From Escherichia coli (GTDB lineage: Bacteria; Pseudomonadota; Gammaproteobacteria; Enterobacterales; Enterobacteriaceae), in assembly GCF_036503815.1 (NCBI RefSeq), contig NZ_AP027764.1, positions 2,418,001-2,482,000 on the forward strand: a DNA stretch of 64,000 nt, written 5' to 3'. The notes under the pieces are model-generated. The model had not been told where the DNA came from, searched no databases, and worked only from the letters and a program-made list of their open reading frames with translations. A program made the position numbers and the translations under genes. Below, one piece after another: positions 43,094 through 51,796 of this stretch (position 1 is the stretch's first letter; every line of letters begins with the position of its first letter).

Positions 43094-43402
43094 TTACGCT
43101 GCGGGTTGTGCAGCAGGTTTTGCCGGTTGCTGATGGCTGTGTTTCTTGGCGTGTTTCTTCGCTGCCTGCGCTTTTTGTTCAGGGGCTTTCTGTTCAGCTT
43201 TCGCATTTTTATGATGCTTTTTAGCCGCCTGCGCTTTCTGGGCAGGTGCTGCTTTATGCTGTTTTTTATGATGTGTAGTTTTCGCCGGCGCTGCTTTGGT
43301 GGTCGTCGCAGTCGGAGCAGGTGTGGTCGCAGTCTCTGCAGCAAAGGCGGCAGAAGACAGACCCATAGCAGCGGCAACAACCAGAGCTAATACTTTTTTC
43401 AT
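43094..43402 (-). CDS. asr: Asr, acid shock protein
   Basis: Periplasmic acid-shock protein of 102 residues. A signal peptide (MKKVLALVVAAAMGLSSAAFA, cut after Ala21) precedes a very basic, alanine/lysine/glutamine/histidine-rich, probably disordered chain with near-repeats KAQAAKKH. It is among the most strongly acid-induced genes of E. coli. I use the ATG at 43402 preceded by AGGG; a start nine codons upstream would precede the signal peptide with unrelated residues. An RstA box lies about 104 bp upstream. Confidence 0.96.
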   Translation of the reverse strand: MKKVLALVVAAAMGLSSAAFAAETATTPAPTATTTKAAPAKTTHHKKQHKAAPAQKAQAAKKHHKNAKAEQKAPEQKAQAAKKHAKKHSHQQPAKPAAQPAA

Positions 43403-43505
43403 TGTCATACCCTCAATTTGTTTTTTCATTTAACCCCACTGCGGGGCCGTTGAAATAACTATATCCCTGGGAATGGCAGACTTCCGTGAGTGGTTGGTTT
43501 CAGCG

Positions 43506-43519
43506 TGTAACGATATGTA
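43506..43519 (-). promoter_or_regulatory. RstA box upstream of asr
   Basis: On the minus strand TACATATCGTTACA fits the reported RstA consensus TACATnTnGTTACA at every fixed base. It is 104 bp from the asr start. The regulator RstA is encoded about 11 kb away in this window. Confidence 0.85.
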
Positions 43520-43657
43520 CAAACGTTAAATAAATTACAGCGTTGATAATAACGTATTGTGACTTAAGGGAAATTTAGCTACCAATAATAGTAGTCTTGA
43601 TCGGGTTAACTATTTTACTACTTACAAAGCGGTAGAATAACTGCGCATCAGTAATAA

Positions 43658-43777
43658 ATGACACACAGCAAAATGAATCCGTTTATTTGGGTACTTATAA
43701 TCCTGATGACACTAGATGCGCTGCGGGAATTGGCTGGCGCTTCGTCTATTTTAGGATGGCTATTAACGTTGGTTTGA
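43658..43777 (+). CDS. Unrecognised 39-residue membrane peptide ORF
   Basis: Open frame from the ATG at 43658 encoding MTHSKMNPFIWVLIILMTLD and then a second hydrophobic stretch ending GWLLTLV. A start at the internal ATG (43673) would give 34 residues. It could form one or two membrane helices. The stop is followed after six bases by a strong hairpin with a T-run on this strand. No clear ribosome binding site precedes either ATG, which weakens the case. I do not recognise it. Confidence 0.45.
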   Translation: MTHSKMNPFIWVLIILMTLDALRELAGASSILGWLLTLV

Positions 43778-43783
43778 GCAGGC

Positions 43784-43826
43784 AATAAGTCCGGATGGGT
43801 ATTTACCGCAGTCCGGACTTATTTTT
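43784..43826. terminator. Terminator between the small ORF and ynfM
   Basis: Twelve-base arms AATAAGTCCGGA (43784-43795) and TCCGGACTTATT (43812-43823) are followed by TTTT on the plus strand. It also abuts the ynfM stop at 43825. The T-run serves plus-strand transcription; for ynfM the flank is less T-rich. Confidence 0.85.
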
Positions 43827-45078
43827 AGGCGTGCAGACGACGATGCAAACGCGTCCCGACCAGCAGAGCAATGACCAGCATCAGAGCAATAAATGCGCCG
43901 ACGCCGTTCCAGCCATAGTTATGCCAGAAAACACCACCCAGCGTCCCGGCAATACTCGACCCCAGATAGTAACTGAACAGATACAGCGAGGAGGCCTGGC
44001 CTTTAGCGCGTTTTGCGCGGGGGCCGATCCAGCTGCTGGCAACTGAGTGGGCTGCGAAGAATCCGGCTGAGAAGAGTAACATTCCGGCAAAGATTAGCCA
44101 CAGCGAGCTGAATAAGGTCATCAGTAAACCAAACAGCATAACCCCCGTCGAAAACAACATCACCGGACCGCGCCCATAACGGGTGGTCATGGTTCCGGCT
44201 TTGGGTGAGCTCCATGTACCGGTCAAATAAGCCAGCGATAATAAGCCAACCACGGCCTGACTGACATGCCAGGGGGAGAGCATCAACCGATAGCCGATGT
44301 AATTAAACAGCGTGACGAACGACCCCATCAGCAAAAAGCCTTCTGCGAACAATAACGGCAATCCCCGGTCACGCCAGTGCAGACGAAAGTTGATAAATAA
44401 CGTCTTTGGTCGCAGGGAAGTCGGGCGAAAATGGCGTGATTCCGGGAGGATTTTCCAGAACATCAACGCCGAGGCCAGCGCGAAACAGCCGATAGCCGCC
44501 AGAGCAATTCGCCAGTTGAAAAAGTCCGTGAAGACACCGCTAATTAAGCGTCCGCTCATGCCGCCAATTGAGTTGCCGCTGATATACAACCCCATCGAAA
44601 AGGCCACGAAACTGGGGTGGATTTCTTCGCTAAGATAAGTCATGCCAACAGCTGCCACGCCACTTAACGAAAGCCCAATCAAGGCGCGCATAATCAAAAT
44701 GCCGTGCCAGCTGGTCATCATTGTCGAAAGTAACGTACAAATGGAGGCCAACAGTAGCGCCGTGACCATCACTGGTTTGCGACCAATGGCATCGGATAGC
44801 GGGCCAGTAAACAGCAAACCGATAGCCAACATCGCCGTTGAAATGGACAGTGAAATACTACTGTTCGCAGGCGTTAAGCCAAACTCCTGCGAAAGCACCG
44901 GAAGGATAGGTTGCACACAATAGAGAAGTGCGAAGGTTGCCAGTCCGGCAGAGAAAAGCGCCAGGGTGACGCGCATAAATTGCGGCGTACCGCGTTTAAT
45001 AAATTGATTTGGCTGAGAAATGCTTTGCTTGTCATTGACGCTTGCCGGAGCGCCATCAACAGTTGTAGTACGGCTCAC
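43825..45078 (-). CDS. ynfM: YnfM, MFS transporter
   Basis: Major facilitator superfamily protein of 417 residues with about twelve transmembrane helices. The loop 2-3 motif GPLSDAIGRKPVM near residue 105 is characteristic of MFS drug:proton antiporters. Its substrate is not firmly known; arabinose efflux has been suggested for this family. It is divergent from the LysR gene ynfL, a typical regulator-target pairing. Confidence 0.92.
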   Translation of the reverse strand: MSRTTTVDGAPASVNDKQSISQPNQFIKRGTPQFMRVTLALFSAGLATFALLYCVQPILPVLSQEFGLTPANSSISLSISTAMLAIGLLFTGPLSDAIGRKPVMVTALLLASICTLLSTMMTSWHGILIMRALIGLSLSGVAAVGMTYLSEEIHPSFVAFSMGLYISGNSIGGMSGRLISGVFTDFFNWRIALAAIGCFALASALMFWKILPESRHFRPTSLRPKTLFINFRLHWRDRGLPLLFAEGFLLMGSFVTLFNYIGYRLMLSPWHVSQAVVGLLSLAYLTGTWSSPKAGTMTTRYGRGPVMLFSTGVMLFGLLMTLFSSLWLIFAGMLLFSAGFFAAHSVASSWIGPRAKRAKGQASSLYLFSYYLGSSIAGTLGGVFWHNYGWNGVGAFIALMLVIALLVGTRLHRRLHA

Positions 45079-45184
45079 TTGAAATCCTTGCTAAATATGC
45101 CTGTGGATCAGGCTTATGAATAGATTAGGAAAATCGAATTGTTCTGTCTAATATATTAATAATCTCAAATAAGATGTTTTAAAT

Positions 45185-46078
45185 ATGAATATTGAACTTC
45201 GTCATCTGCGTTACTTTGTTGCTGTTGCGGAAGAGCTGCATTTCGGGCGCGCCGCTGCCCGCCTGAATATTTCGCAACCACCGCTAAGTCAGCAGATTCA
45301 GGCGCTGGAGCAACAAATTGGTGCCCGACTGCTGGCACGGACCAATCGCAGTGTATTGCTGACGGAAGCAGGAAAACAGTTTCTTGCAGATAGTAGGCAA
45401 ATCCTGTCTATGGTGGATGACGCTGCCGCTCGCGCTGAAAGGCTGCATCAGGGCGAAGCGGGGGAGTTGCGCATTGGATTTACTTCGTCCGCTCCTTTTA
45501 TTCGGGCGGTGTCTGATACGTTATCGCTGTTTCGCCGTGATTATCCCGATGTCCATTTACAAACCCGCGAAATGAACACTCGCGAGCAAATCGCTCCGCT
45601 CATTGAAGGAACGCTGGATATGGGATTGCTGCGTAACACAGCGTTACCGGAGACGCTTGAACACGCAGTAATCGTCCATGAACCGCTTATGGCGATGATC
45701 CCGCACGATCATCCCCTGGCAAATAACCCGAGTGTAACGCTGGCTGAACTGGCGAAAGAACCCTTTGTCTTTTTTGATCCGCACGTAGGGACAGGGCTGT
45801 ATGACGATATTCTCGGGCTGATGAGACGTTACAATTTGACGCCCGTCATCACTCAGGAGGTGGGTGAGGCAATGACCATCATCGGTCTGGTTTCCGCTGG
45901 TCTGGGTGTTTCAATTTTGCCTGCGTCATTTAAACGTGTTCAGCTCAACGAAATGCGCTGGGTGCCGATTGCTGAAGAGGATGCGGTTTCTGAAATGTGG
46001 TTGGTCTGGCCGAAACACCATGAACAAAGTCCGGCTGCGCGTAACTTTCGTATTCATCTGCTGAATGCTCTCAGGTGA
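45185..46078 (+). CDS. ynfL: YnfL, LysR-family transcriptional regulator
   Basis: Putative regulator of 297 residues. The N-terminal LysR helix-turn-helix (ELRHLRYFVAVAEELHFGRA, then RLNISQPPLSQQI) is followed by an effector-binding domain. Its effector and targets are unknown. It is divergent from ynfM across 106 bp, where LysR-type sites for both genes would be expected; ynfM is the natural candidate target. Confidence 0.92.
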   Translation: MNIELRHLRYFVAVAEELHFGRAAARLNISQPPLSQQIQALEQQIGARLLARTNRSVLLTEAGKQFLADSRQILSMVDDAAARAERLHQGEAGELRIGFTSSAPFIRAVSDTLSLFRRDYPDVHLQTREMNTREQIAPLIEGTLDMGLLRNTALPETLEHAVIVHEPLMAMIPHDHPLANNPSVTLAELAKEPFVFFDPHVGTGLYDDILGLMRRYNLTPVITQEVGEAMTIIGLVSAGLGVSILPASFKRVQLNEMRWVPIAEEDAVSEMWLVWPKHHEQSPAARNFRIHLLNALR

Positions 46079-46177
46079 GGAAAATTTCAGCGAAAAAGCC
46101 CGAAAAATGTGCTGTTAATCACATGCCTAAGTAAAAATTTGACGACACGTATTGAAGTGCTTCACCATAGCCTACAG

Positions 46178-46200
46178 ATTATTTCGGAGCGCGAAAATAT
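46178..46200 (+). promoter_or_regulatory. Mlc operator in the mlc promoter
   Basis: TTATTTCGGAGCGCGAAAATA (inner 46179-46199) has the AT-flanked TTTCGnnGCGCGAAAA dyad typical of Mlc/NagC sites. It ends 13 bases before the GTG start, and mlc is known to be autorepressed. Confidence 0.75.
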
Positions 46201-46212
46201 AGGGAGTATGCG

Positions 46213-47433
46213 GTGGTTGCTGAAAACCAGCCTGGGCACATTGATCAAATAAAGCAGACCAACGCGGGCGCGGTTTATCGCCTGATTGATCAGCTTGGTC
46301 CAGTCTCGCGTATCGATCTTTCCCGTCTGGCGCAACTGGCTCCTGCCAGTATCACCAAAATTGTCCGTGAGATGCTCGAAGCACACCTGGTGCAAGAGCT
46401 GGAAATCAAAGAAGCGGGGAACCGTGGCCGTCCGGCGGTGGGGCTGGTGGTTGAAACTGAAGCCTGGCACTATCTTTCTCTGCGCATTAGTCGCGGGGAG
46501 ATTTTCCTTGCTTTGCGCGATCTGAGCAGCAAACTGGTGGTGGAGGAGTCGCAGGAACTGGCGTTAAAAGATGACTCGCCATTGTTGGATCGTATCATTT
46601 CCCATATCGATCAGTTTTTTATCCGCCATCAGAAAAAACTTGAGCGTCTGACTTCTATTGCCATTACCTTGCCGGGAATTATTGATACGGAAAATGGTAT
46701 TGTACATCGCATGCCGTTCTACGAGGATGTAAAAGAGATGCCGCTCGGCGAGGCGCTGGAGCAGCATACCGGCGTACCGGTTTATATTCAGCATGATATC
46801 AGCGCATGGACGATGGCTGAGGCCTTGTTTGGTGCCTCACGCGGGGCGCGCGATGTGATTCAGGTGGTTATCGATCACAACGTGGGGGCGGGCGTCATTA
46901 CCGATGGTCATCTGCTACACGCAGGCAGCAGTAGCCTCGTGGAAATAGGTCACACGCAGGTCGACCCGTATGGGAAACGCTGTTATTGCGGGAATCACGG
47001 CTGCCTCGAAACCATCGCCAGTGTGGACAGTATTCTTGAGCTGGCACAGCTGCGTCTCAATCAATCCATGAGCTCGATGTTACATGGACAGCCGTTAACC
47101 GTGGACTCATTGTGTCAGGCGGCATTGCGCGGCGATCTGCTGGCAAAAGACATCATTACCGGGGTAGGCGCGCATGTCGGGCGCATTCTTGCCATCATGG
47201 TGAATTTATTTAACCCACAAAAAATACTGATTGGCTCACCGTTAAGTAAAGCGGCAGATATCCTCTTCCCGGTCATCTCGGACAGCATCCGTCAGCAGGC
47301 CCTTCCTGCGTATAGTCAGCACATTAGCGTTGAGAGTACTCAATTTTCTAACCAGGGTACGATGGCAGGGGCTGCGCTGGTAAAAGACGCGATGTATAAC
47401 GGTTCTTTGTTGATTCGTCTGTTGCAGGGTTAA
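46213..47433 (+). CDS. mlc: Mlc (DgsA), glucose-responsive repressor of PTS genes
   Basis: ROK-family repressor of 406 residues controlling ptsG, ptsHI, manXYZ, malT and its own gene. During glucose uptake, dephosphorylated PtsG sequesters it at the membrane. An N-terminal helix-turn-helix (about residues 30-55, RIDLSRLAQLAPASITKIV) precedes the ROK domain. The zinc site is shown by CYCGNHGCLE near residue 257. The start is GTG at 46213 with AGGGAG upstream. Confidence 0.97.
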   Translation: MVAENQPGHIDQIKQTNAGAVYRLIDQLGPVSRIDLSRLAQLAPASITKIVREMLEAHLVQELEIKEAGNRGRPAVGLVVETEAWHYLSLRISRGEIFLALRDLSSKLVVEESQELALKDDSPLLDRIISHIDQFFIRHQKKLERLTSIAITLPGIIDTENGIVHRMPFYEDVKEMPLGEALEQHTGVPVYIQHDISAWTMAEALFGASRGARDVIQVVIDHNVGAGVITDGHLLHAGSSSLVEIGHTQVDPYGKRCYCGNHGCLETIASVDSILELAQLRLNQSMSSMLHGQPLTVDSLCQAALRGDLLAKDIITGVGAHVGRILAIMVNLFNPQKILIGSPLSKAADILFPVISDSIRQQALPAYSQHISVESTQFSNQGTMAGAALVKDAMYNGSLLIRLLQG

Positions 47434-47557
47434 CATTTTTTAACTGTTCTACCAAAATTTGCGCTATCTCAATTTGAGCCTGGAAAGCATAACTTAGACT
47501 TTCAAGGTTAATTATTTTCCTGGTTTATATTTGTGAAGCATAACGGTGGAGTTAGTG

Positions 47558-48253
47558 ATGCTGAAGCGTTTCTTTATTACAGGTACAGACACTTCTGTAG
47601 GGAAAACGGTGGTTTCCCGCGCATTGCTACAAGCGTTAGCCTCCCAGGGAAAAACGGTTGCGGGATATAAACCCGTAGCGAAGGGGAGCAAAGAGACACC
47701 CGAAGGGCTGCGTAATAAAGATGCCCTGGTGTTGCAGAGTGTTTCAACTATTGAACTGCCTTATGAAGCAGTTAATCCTATTGCGTTAAGCGAAGAAGAA
47801 AGTAGCGTGGCGCACAGTTGCCCAATCAATTACACCCTCATTTCAAACGGCCTGGCAAACCTGACCGATAAAGTCGATCATGTGGTGGTCGAAGGTACTG
47901 GCGGTTGGCGCAGTCTGATGAATGATTTGCGTCCACTCTCTGAATGGGTGGTGCAGGAACAACTGCCGGTGTTGATGGTTGTCGGTATTCAGGAAGGTTG
48001 CATTAACCATGCACTGCTAACAGCTCAGGCGATTGCCAACGACGGGCTGCCGCTCATTGGCTGGGTGGCTAACCGAATCAACCCAGGACTGGCGCATTAT
48101 GCGGAAATCATTGATGTGCTGGGTAAAAAACTTCCAGCACCGCTCATTGGTGAACTGCCTTATTTACCGCGCGCCGAACAGCGTGAACTGGGGCAATACA
48201 TCCGCTTAGCTATGCTGCGCAGTGTGCTGGCGGTAGATAGAGTCACGGTGTAA
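47558..48253 (+). CDS. bioD2: BioD2 (YnfK), dethiobiotin synthetase paralogue
   Basis: ATP-dependent dethiobiotin synthetase-like protein of 231 residues, paralogous to BioD of the biotin operon. The P-loop GTDTSVGKT (about residues 8-16), VVEGTGGWRSL and the VANRINP base-binding segment are visible. Its contribution to biotin synthesis is uncertain. I choose the ATG at 47558, seven bases after GGAG, over the in-frame GTG four codons upstream. Its last 48 bases overlap clcB on the opposite strand. Confidence 0.93.
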   Translation: MLKRFFITGTDTSVGKTVVSRALLQALASQGKTVAGYKPVAKGSKETPEGLRNKDALVLQSVSTIELPYEAVNPIALSEEESSVAHSCPINYTLISNGLANLTDKVDHVVVEGTGGWRSLMNDLRPLSEWVVQEQLPVLMVVGIQEGCINHALLTAQAIANDGLPLIGWVANRINPGLAHYAEIIDVLGKKLPAPLIGELPYLPRAEQRELGQYIRLAMLRSVLAVDRVTV

Positions 48254-49462
48254 CGTCCGCGAAATTACCGACGCAATTACGCAGGCAATCAATAAACCGG
48301 GGAGTAGCTGATACTCCCCGGTCATTTCACATATCATCAACGTCGACATAATCGGCGCGTGCGTGGTCGCCGCCAACAGTGTCGCCATCCCGGTTAATCC
48401 GAGTAAGAGTGTCATTTCTTCGCCGTAAGGAAACCATAACCCCAGGCTACGTCCATACAACATGCCAATGGCAAGACCGATAAAGAGTGTCGGTGTAAAG
48501 ACACCACCGGGCGCGCCAGAACCACTACTCGCCAGAACGGCAAACAGTTTGCAAAGGAAGATCCCGCCAATGATCATAAACAGTGGCGGGGCGGTTAAAA
48601 AGGATTGTACGGTGCTATAGCCGTTGCCCCACACGGCAGGGGTGAACAGAGAAAGCAGACCCACGATCAACCCGCCGAGTGCTAGTTGCCAGGGGGGCGC
48701 AAGTTTGAGAATAACAAATCCTCGATGACTGGCGTTCATTAACGTTAACAACACTGGTCCGCATAGACCTGCCAGCACACCAGTACTGATAATCAGCGCA
48801 TAGTCACGAGCTTGAACCGTCACTGAGAGTTGCACGCTGTAGAGTAATGCATCGCTATGATTAATCAGATTGCTAATCAGCAACGCCACGACAGCAGAAA
48901 TAACCACCGGTCCGAGAGAGGCCAACATCATAGTGCCAAACAGCACTTCGGCTATAAATAAACTGCCAGCAAGCGGGGCGCGGTAAGCCGCAGCCATTCC
49001 CGCCGCAGCTCCACAGGCAATCCATAATTTCCACTCCTGGCGTGGCGTAAAACGCTGAGCAAAACAGGAGGCGGCAAGGGCAGCTAAAAGAATCATCGCA
49101 CCTTCGCGACCAATTGCGCTGCCGCTAGTTACTACCAGCAGAGAGGCAAGCGATTTGACCAGGCTTGCTGCGTAATCGAATTTACCATCGGTTTGCAACG
49201 CTTCCATGTAATCGGTCGGCGCATGAGGGCGTTGCTGGGTAAATTTCTGCCAGCCCATCAGCAACAAACCCGCCGCCAGTCCGCCGAGCGCCGGAGTTAG
49301 CAGCCGTCGCCACGGAGAAAGATTCGTCGCTGCATTGACCAGACTGCCGGAGTCATTATTGAGGAACAGCCATTCCAGTAGCAGCATCGCGTGACGAAAC
49401 GCGGCAACGGCAAAGGCCGCAAGAATACCGACTATTGTTGCGATAAGCAGACGGCGAAACAT
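48206..49462 (-). CDS. clcB: ClcB, voltage-gated-type chloride channel/antiporter
   Basis: Inner-membrane ClC-family protein of 418 residues, linked in E. coli with ClcA to extreme acid resistance as an electrical shunt. The selectivity motifs GSAIGREGA (about residue 114) and GGVFTPTLF (about residue 318) are present. The start at 49462 (MFRRLLIA) gives the known length; an in-frame GTG at 49522 would add 20 residues with no clear ribosome site for either. It is downstream of dmsD and overlaps bioD2 by 48 bases at the 3' end. Confidence 0.92.
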   Translation of the reverse strand: MFRRLLIATIVGILAAFAVAAFRHAMLLLEWLFLNNDSGSLVNAATNLSPWRRLLTPALGGLAAGLLLMGWQKFTQQRPHAPTDYMEALQTDGKFDYAASLVKSLASLLVVTSGSAIGREGAMILLAALAASCFAQRFTPRQEWKLWIACGAAAGMAAAYRAPLAGSLFIAEVLFGTMMLASLGPVVISAVVALLISNLINHSDALLYSVQLSVTVQARDYALIISTGVLAGLCGPVLLTLMNASHRGFVILKLAPPWQLALGGLIVGLLSLFTPAVWGNGYSTVQSFLTAPPLFMIIGGIFLCKLFAVLASSGSGAPGGVFTPTLFIGLAIGMLYGRSLGLWFPYGEEMTLLLGLTGMATLLAATTHAPIMSTLMICEMTGEYQLLPGLLIACVIASVISRTLHRDSIYRQHTAQHS

Positions 49463-49583
49463 AGTGCGCAGATCCGGAAAGCTGTGTAGATGGTGCATGA
49501 GCAGAAATGGACAATGAAACACGAGCGACTATTTTGCGGCAAAACAGGTTATCGGCAAAAGCAGTGCGTGCTTAAAGCGATAA

Positions 49584-49642
49584 AATACGTGACGTTGTAA
49601 CGTATTATTGCCGAATGACGCGTGATTGTCGCCATCCGGCAA
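49584..49642. terminator. Two hairpins between dmsD and clcB, the second REP-like
   Basis: AATACGT (49584-49590) pairs with ACGTATT (49600-49606). TTGCCGAATG (49608-49617) pairs imperfectly with CATCCGGCAA (49633-49642). The second resembles a degenerate REP unit (GCCGGATG...CATCCGGC). They sit 14 bases past the dmsD stop and likely mark the 3' end of the ynfEFGH-dmsD transcript. Confidence 0.55.
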
Positions 49643-49655
49643 CATTGCGGCAACT

Positions 49656-50270
49656 TTATCGAAACAGTGGTTTAACCGCGACAGGAATCAACAGTTGTGA
49701 TTGCCATTGCGCCAGCGTTAAGCGAGCCAGTTCACCCAGCGCACGGTAGAAAGGGTGTTCTGCTTTTTCGATAAAAATGTCGAGAAAACGTGTTGACCAC
49801 GGAAAAAGATGCCATGCCAGCAATTCTTCGCATTCTGTCTTGCGACCATTCTCCGCCAACCACGCAGCCATCAACAGCAGTGAACCAAAATGATCTTCCG
49901 GTTCGTTTTGCTTCATTTCGAACTGAATGCCTTTCTCGCGCATCCACTGACGAAGTGCCAATGTTGAATCGCCAAACAGCACAGATTCGCGATCCAGCCA
50001 GACCGACCCCCACGGCGGAGACGGCAGTGCCCACGGGCCGACAAACAAACGCTGCCAGGCCTGGGCGCGAGTCTCTTCACTCTGTGCCTGAAAAGCCGTC
50101 ACCAGCGGCGCTAATGACGCTTCTGGTAGAGGCCACTGAGTTTCCCAGCCGTCACTGGTGAGTACCGCAACCAGAGGTGCGGCTTCCGCACTCTCTGGAG
50201 CGTAATAAAACAGCGCGCCCAACACGCGCGCCGCGACAGAAAAATTATCTTGCTGTGAAAAATGGGTCAT
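49656..50270 (-). CDS. dmsD: DmsD, Tat proofreading chaperone
   Basis: Redox enzyme maturation protein of 204 residues from the TorD/DmsD family. It binds the twin-arginine leaders of DmsA and of YnfE and YnfF and guides them through cofactor loading and Tat export. It is all-helical, with the family segments WAWLPSPPWGSV-like ALPSPPWGSVWLD and EPEDHFGSLL. I use the ATG at 50270 (MTHFSQQDN), three codons inside the longest frame. It closes the ynfEFGH-dmsD operon, 43 bases after ynfH. Confidence 0.95.
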   Translation of the reverse strand: MTHFSQQDNFSVAARVLGALFYYAPESAEAAPLVAVLTSDGWETQWPLPEASLAPLVTAFQAQSEETRAQAWQRLFVGPWALPSPPWGSVWLDRESVLFGDSTLALRQWMREKGIQFEMKQNEPEDHFGSLLLMAAWLAENGRKTECEELLAWHLFPWSTRFLDIFIEKAEHPFYRALGELARLTLAQWQSQLLIPVAVKPLFR

Positions 50271-50312
50271 TCCTAACATCCTGAAATGTGCGGGTTTCCC
50301 CGCACCAATTTG

Positions 50313-51167
50313 TTAACCTGCAATAGCCATTCCTACCGTCATGTGCAGGCCATAAAAGAGCGTACGCCCGATCATCTCACCGCCTAGTATGAGGATTAGC
50401 CCCAGAACAAGTCCGGCAACGTGAGGTTCACGGCGACGAATGAGCGGACAAAGCCAGCATCCAAGACCTGCGCATAACAATACCACACGCCAGACCTGTA
50501 AGGAGGCGTAATCTGGTACCAGTGCGCTGGCTTGTTGTACGGATGAGTGAATAGATGCCAGAGACAAACCTTGCAGCACAATCACCCCGGCACAAGCGAT
50601 CAGCGCCAGAACGCTAATGATGGCAAATGGTGTGGTATTAAATGTAACGCGGGCTGCCCGCAGAATTGCGGCAGCAAGTATAGGACCGCTCAACAATACC
50701 GTCAGGAAGAACGCCAGTGTAGTGTAGCCGTTGTGCCAGGTTGGCACAGTGTCGATTTGATACACGCAGGTCATCATCCAGACGAAAATGACGCCGAGCA
50801 CCATGCTAACAAGTAACCAGAGTTTCCCCAGCGCTTGCGGCATTTTACCAATGACCGCCACCAGCCACCATAATCCGCCAACGGCAAAAAATATTGAACC
50901 GGCAGCAATCTCGTTACTCAGGCCGGAAGCTCCGATTCGATTCAGCGAGTTAAACGCCCGCAGTGGCGATCCCAGGTGCATGACAGAGGCAATAAACCCG
51001 ATGCCCATCAGCAGCCAGAGGAAAAACATGCCACGGACAATACGCTGACGGTCTGCGTCATTTTTGCTGGCGAACCAGCCGATTCCGCTAATAATCAGCG
51101 CGCCTACGACGCATTGGCCCAATACGGTAAAGATAACCAGTGGCCATTCGTGCCATCCATTTCCCAT
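50313..51167 (-). CDS. ynfH: YnfH, membrane anchor of the YnfEFGH reductase
   Basis: DmsC-type integral membrane subunit of 284 residues with eight predicted helices. It would anchor the reductase in the inner membrane and oxidise menaquinol. The opening GNGWHEWPLVIFTVLGQ and the HLGSPLRAFNSL motif near residue 63 are those of DmsC. It starts one base after the ynfG stop, indicating coupled translation. Confidence 0.95.
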   Translation of the reverse strand: MGNGWHEWPLVIFTVLGQCVVGALIISGIGWFASKNDADRQRIVRGMFFLWLLMGIGFIASVMHLGSPLRAFNSLNRIGASGLSNEIAAGSIFFAVGGLWWLVAVIGKMPQALGKLWLLVSMVLGVIFVWMMTCVYQIDTVPTWHNGYTTLAFFLTVLLSGPILAAAILRAARVTFNTTPFAIISVLALIACAGVIVLQGLSLASIHSSVQQASALVPDYASLQVWRVVLLCAGLGCWLCPLIRRREPHVAGLVLGLILILGGEMIGRTLFYGLHMTVGMAIAG

Positions 51168-51168
51168 T

Positions 51169-51786
51169 TTACACTTCCTCCGGATTAGCCAGGTAACCAG
51201 TGGTATCGCCGGTCGGGCGGCTGTTGGCGTTAGGTTTGATTACGATATTAGGTTTTGTGAAATGCGCGCGCGGCAGTGGCGCGACGGCAGCCAGAGTACC
51301 GTGTTTCTGGCGCAGTTCTTCAATTGGACCGAATTCAAGTGCACGCAGCGGGCAGGATTCGACACATATGGGTTGTTTCCCCTCGGCGACGCGCGAATAA
51401 CAACCATCGCACTTCGTCATGTGCCCTTTTTCAGCATTGTACTGTGGCGCGCCGTACGGACAAGCCATGTGGCAGTAGCGGCAGCCGATACAAACATCTT
51501 CATCAACCACCACAAAGCCATCTTCACGCTTATGCATTGCGCCGCTGGGGCAGACTTTTGTACATGCGGGGTCATCGCAATGGTTACAGGAGATGGAGAG
51601 ATAATAAGCGAACACGTTCTGGTGCCAGACGCCATTATCTTCCTGCCAGTCGCCGCCAGCATATTCATAAACACGGCGGAAACTGACTTCCGGGCCAAGA
51701 TCTTTAAAATCTTTGCACGCCAGTTCGCAGGTTTTACAGCCAGTACAGCGGCTGGAATCGATAAAAAATCCATATTGTGTGGTCAT
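51169..51786 (-). CDS. ynfG: YnfG, four-cluster ferredoxin subunit
   Basis: DmsB-type iron-sulphur subunit of 205 residues carrying electrons from YnfH to the molybdenum subunit. Four cysteine groups for [4Fe-4S] clusters are visible: CTGCKTCELACKD (about 15-27), CNHCDDPACTKVCP (about 67-80), CIGCRYCHMACP (about 99-110) and CDGC...CVESCP (about 126-149). It lies between ynfF and ynfH with small gaps (10 and 1 bases). Confidence 0.97.
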   Translation of the reverse strand: MTTQYGFFIDSSRCTGCKTCELACKDFKDLGPEVSFRRVYEYAGGDWQEDNGVWHQNVFAYYLSISCNHCDDPACTKVCPSGAMHKREDGFVVVDEDVCIGCRYCHMACPYGAPQYNAEKGHMTKCDGCYSRVAEGKQPICVESCPLRALEFGPIEELRQKHGTLAAVAPLPRAHFTKPNIVIKPNANSRPTGDTTGYLANPEEV

Positions 51787-51796
51787 GGGCTACTCC

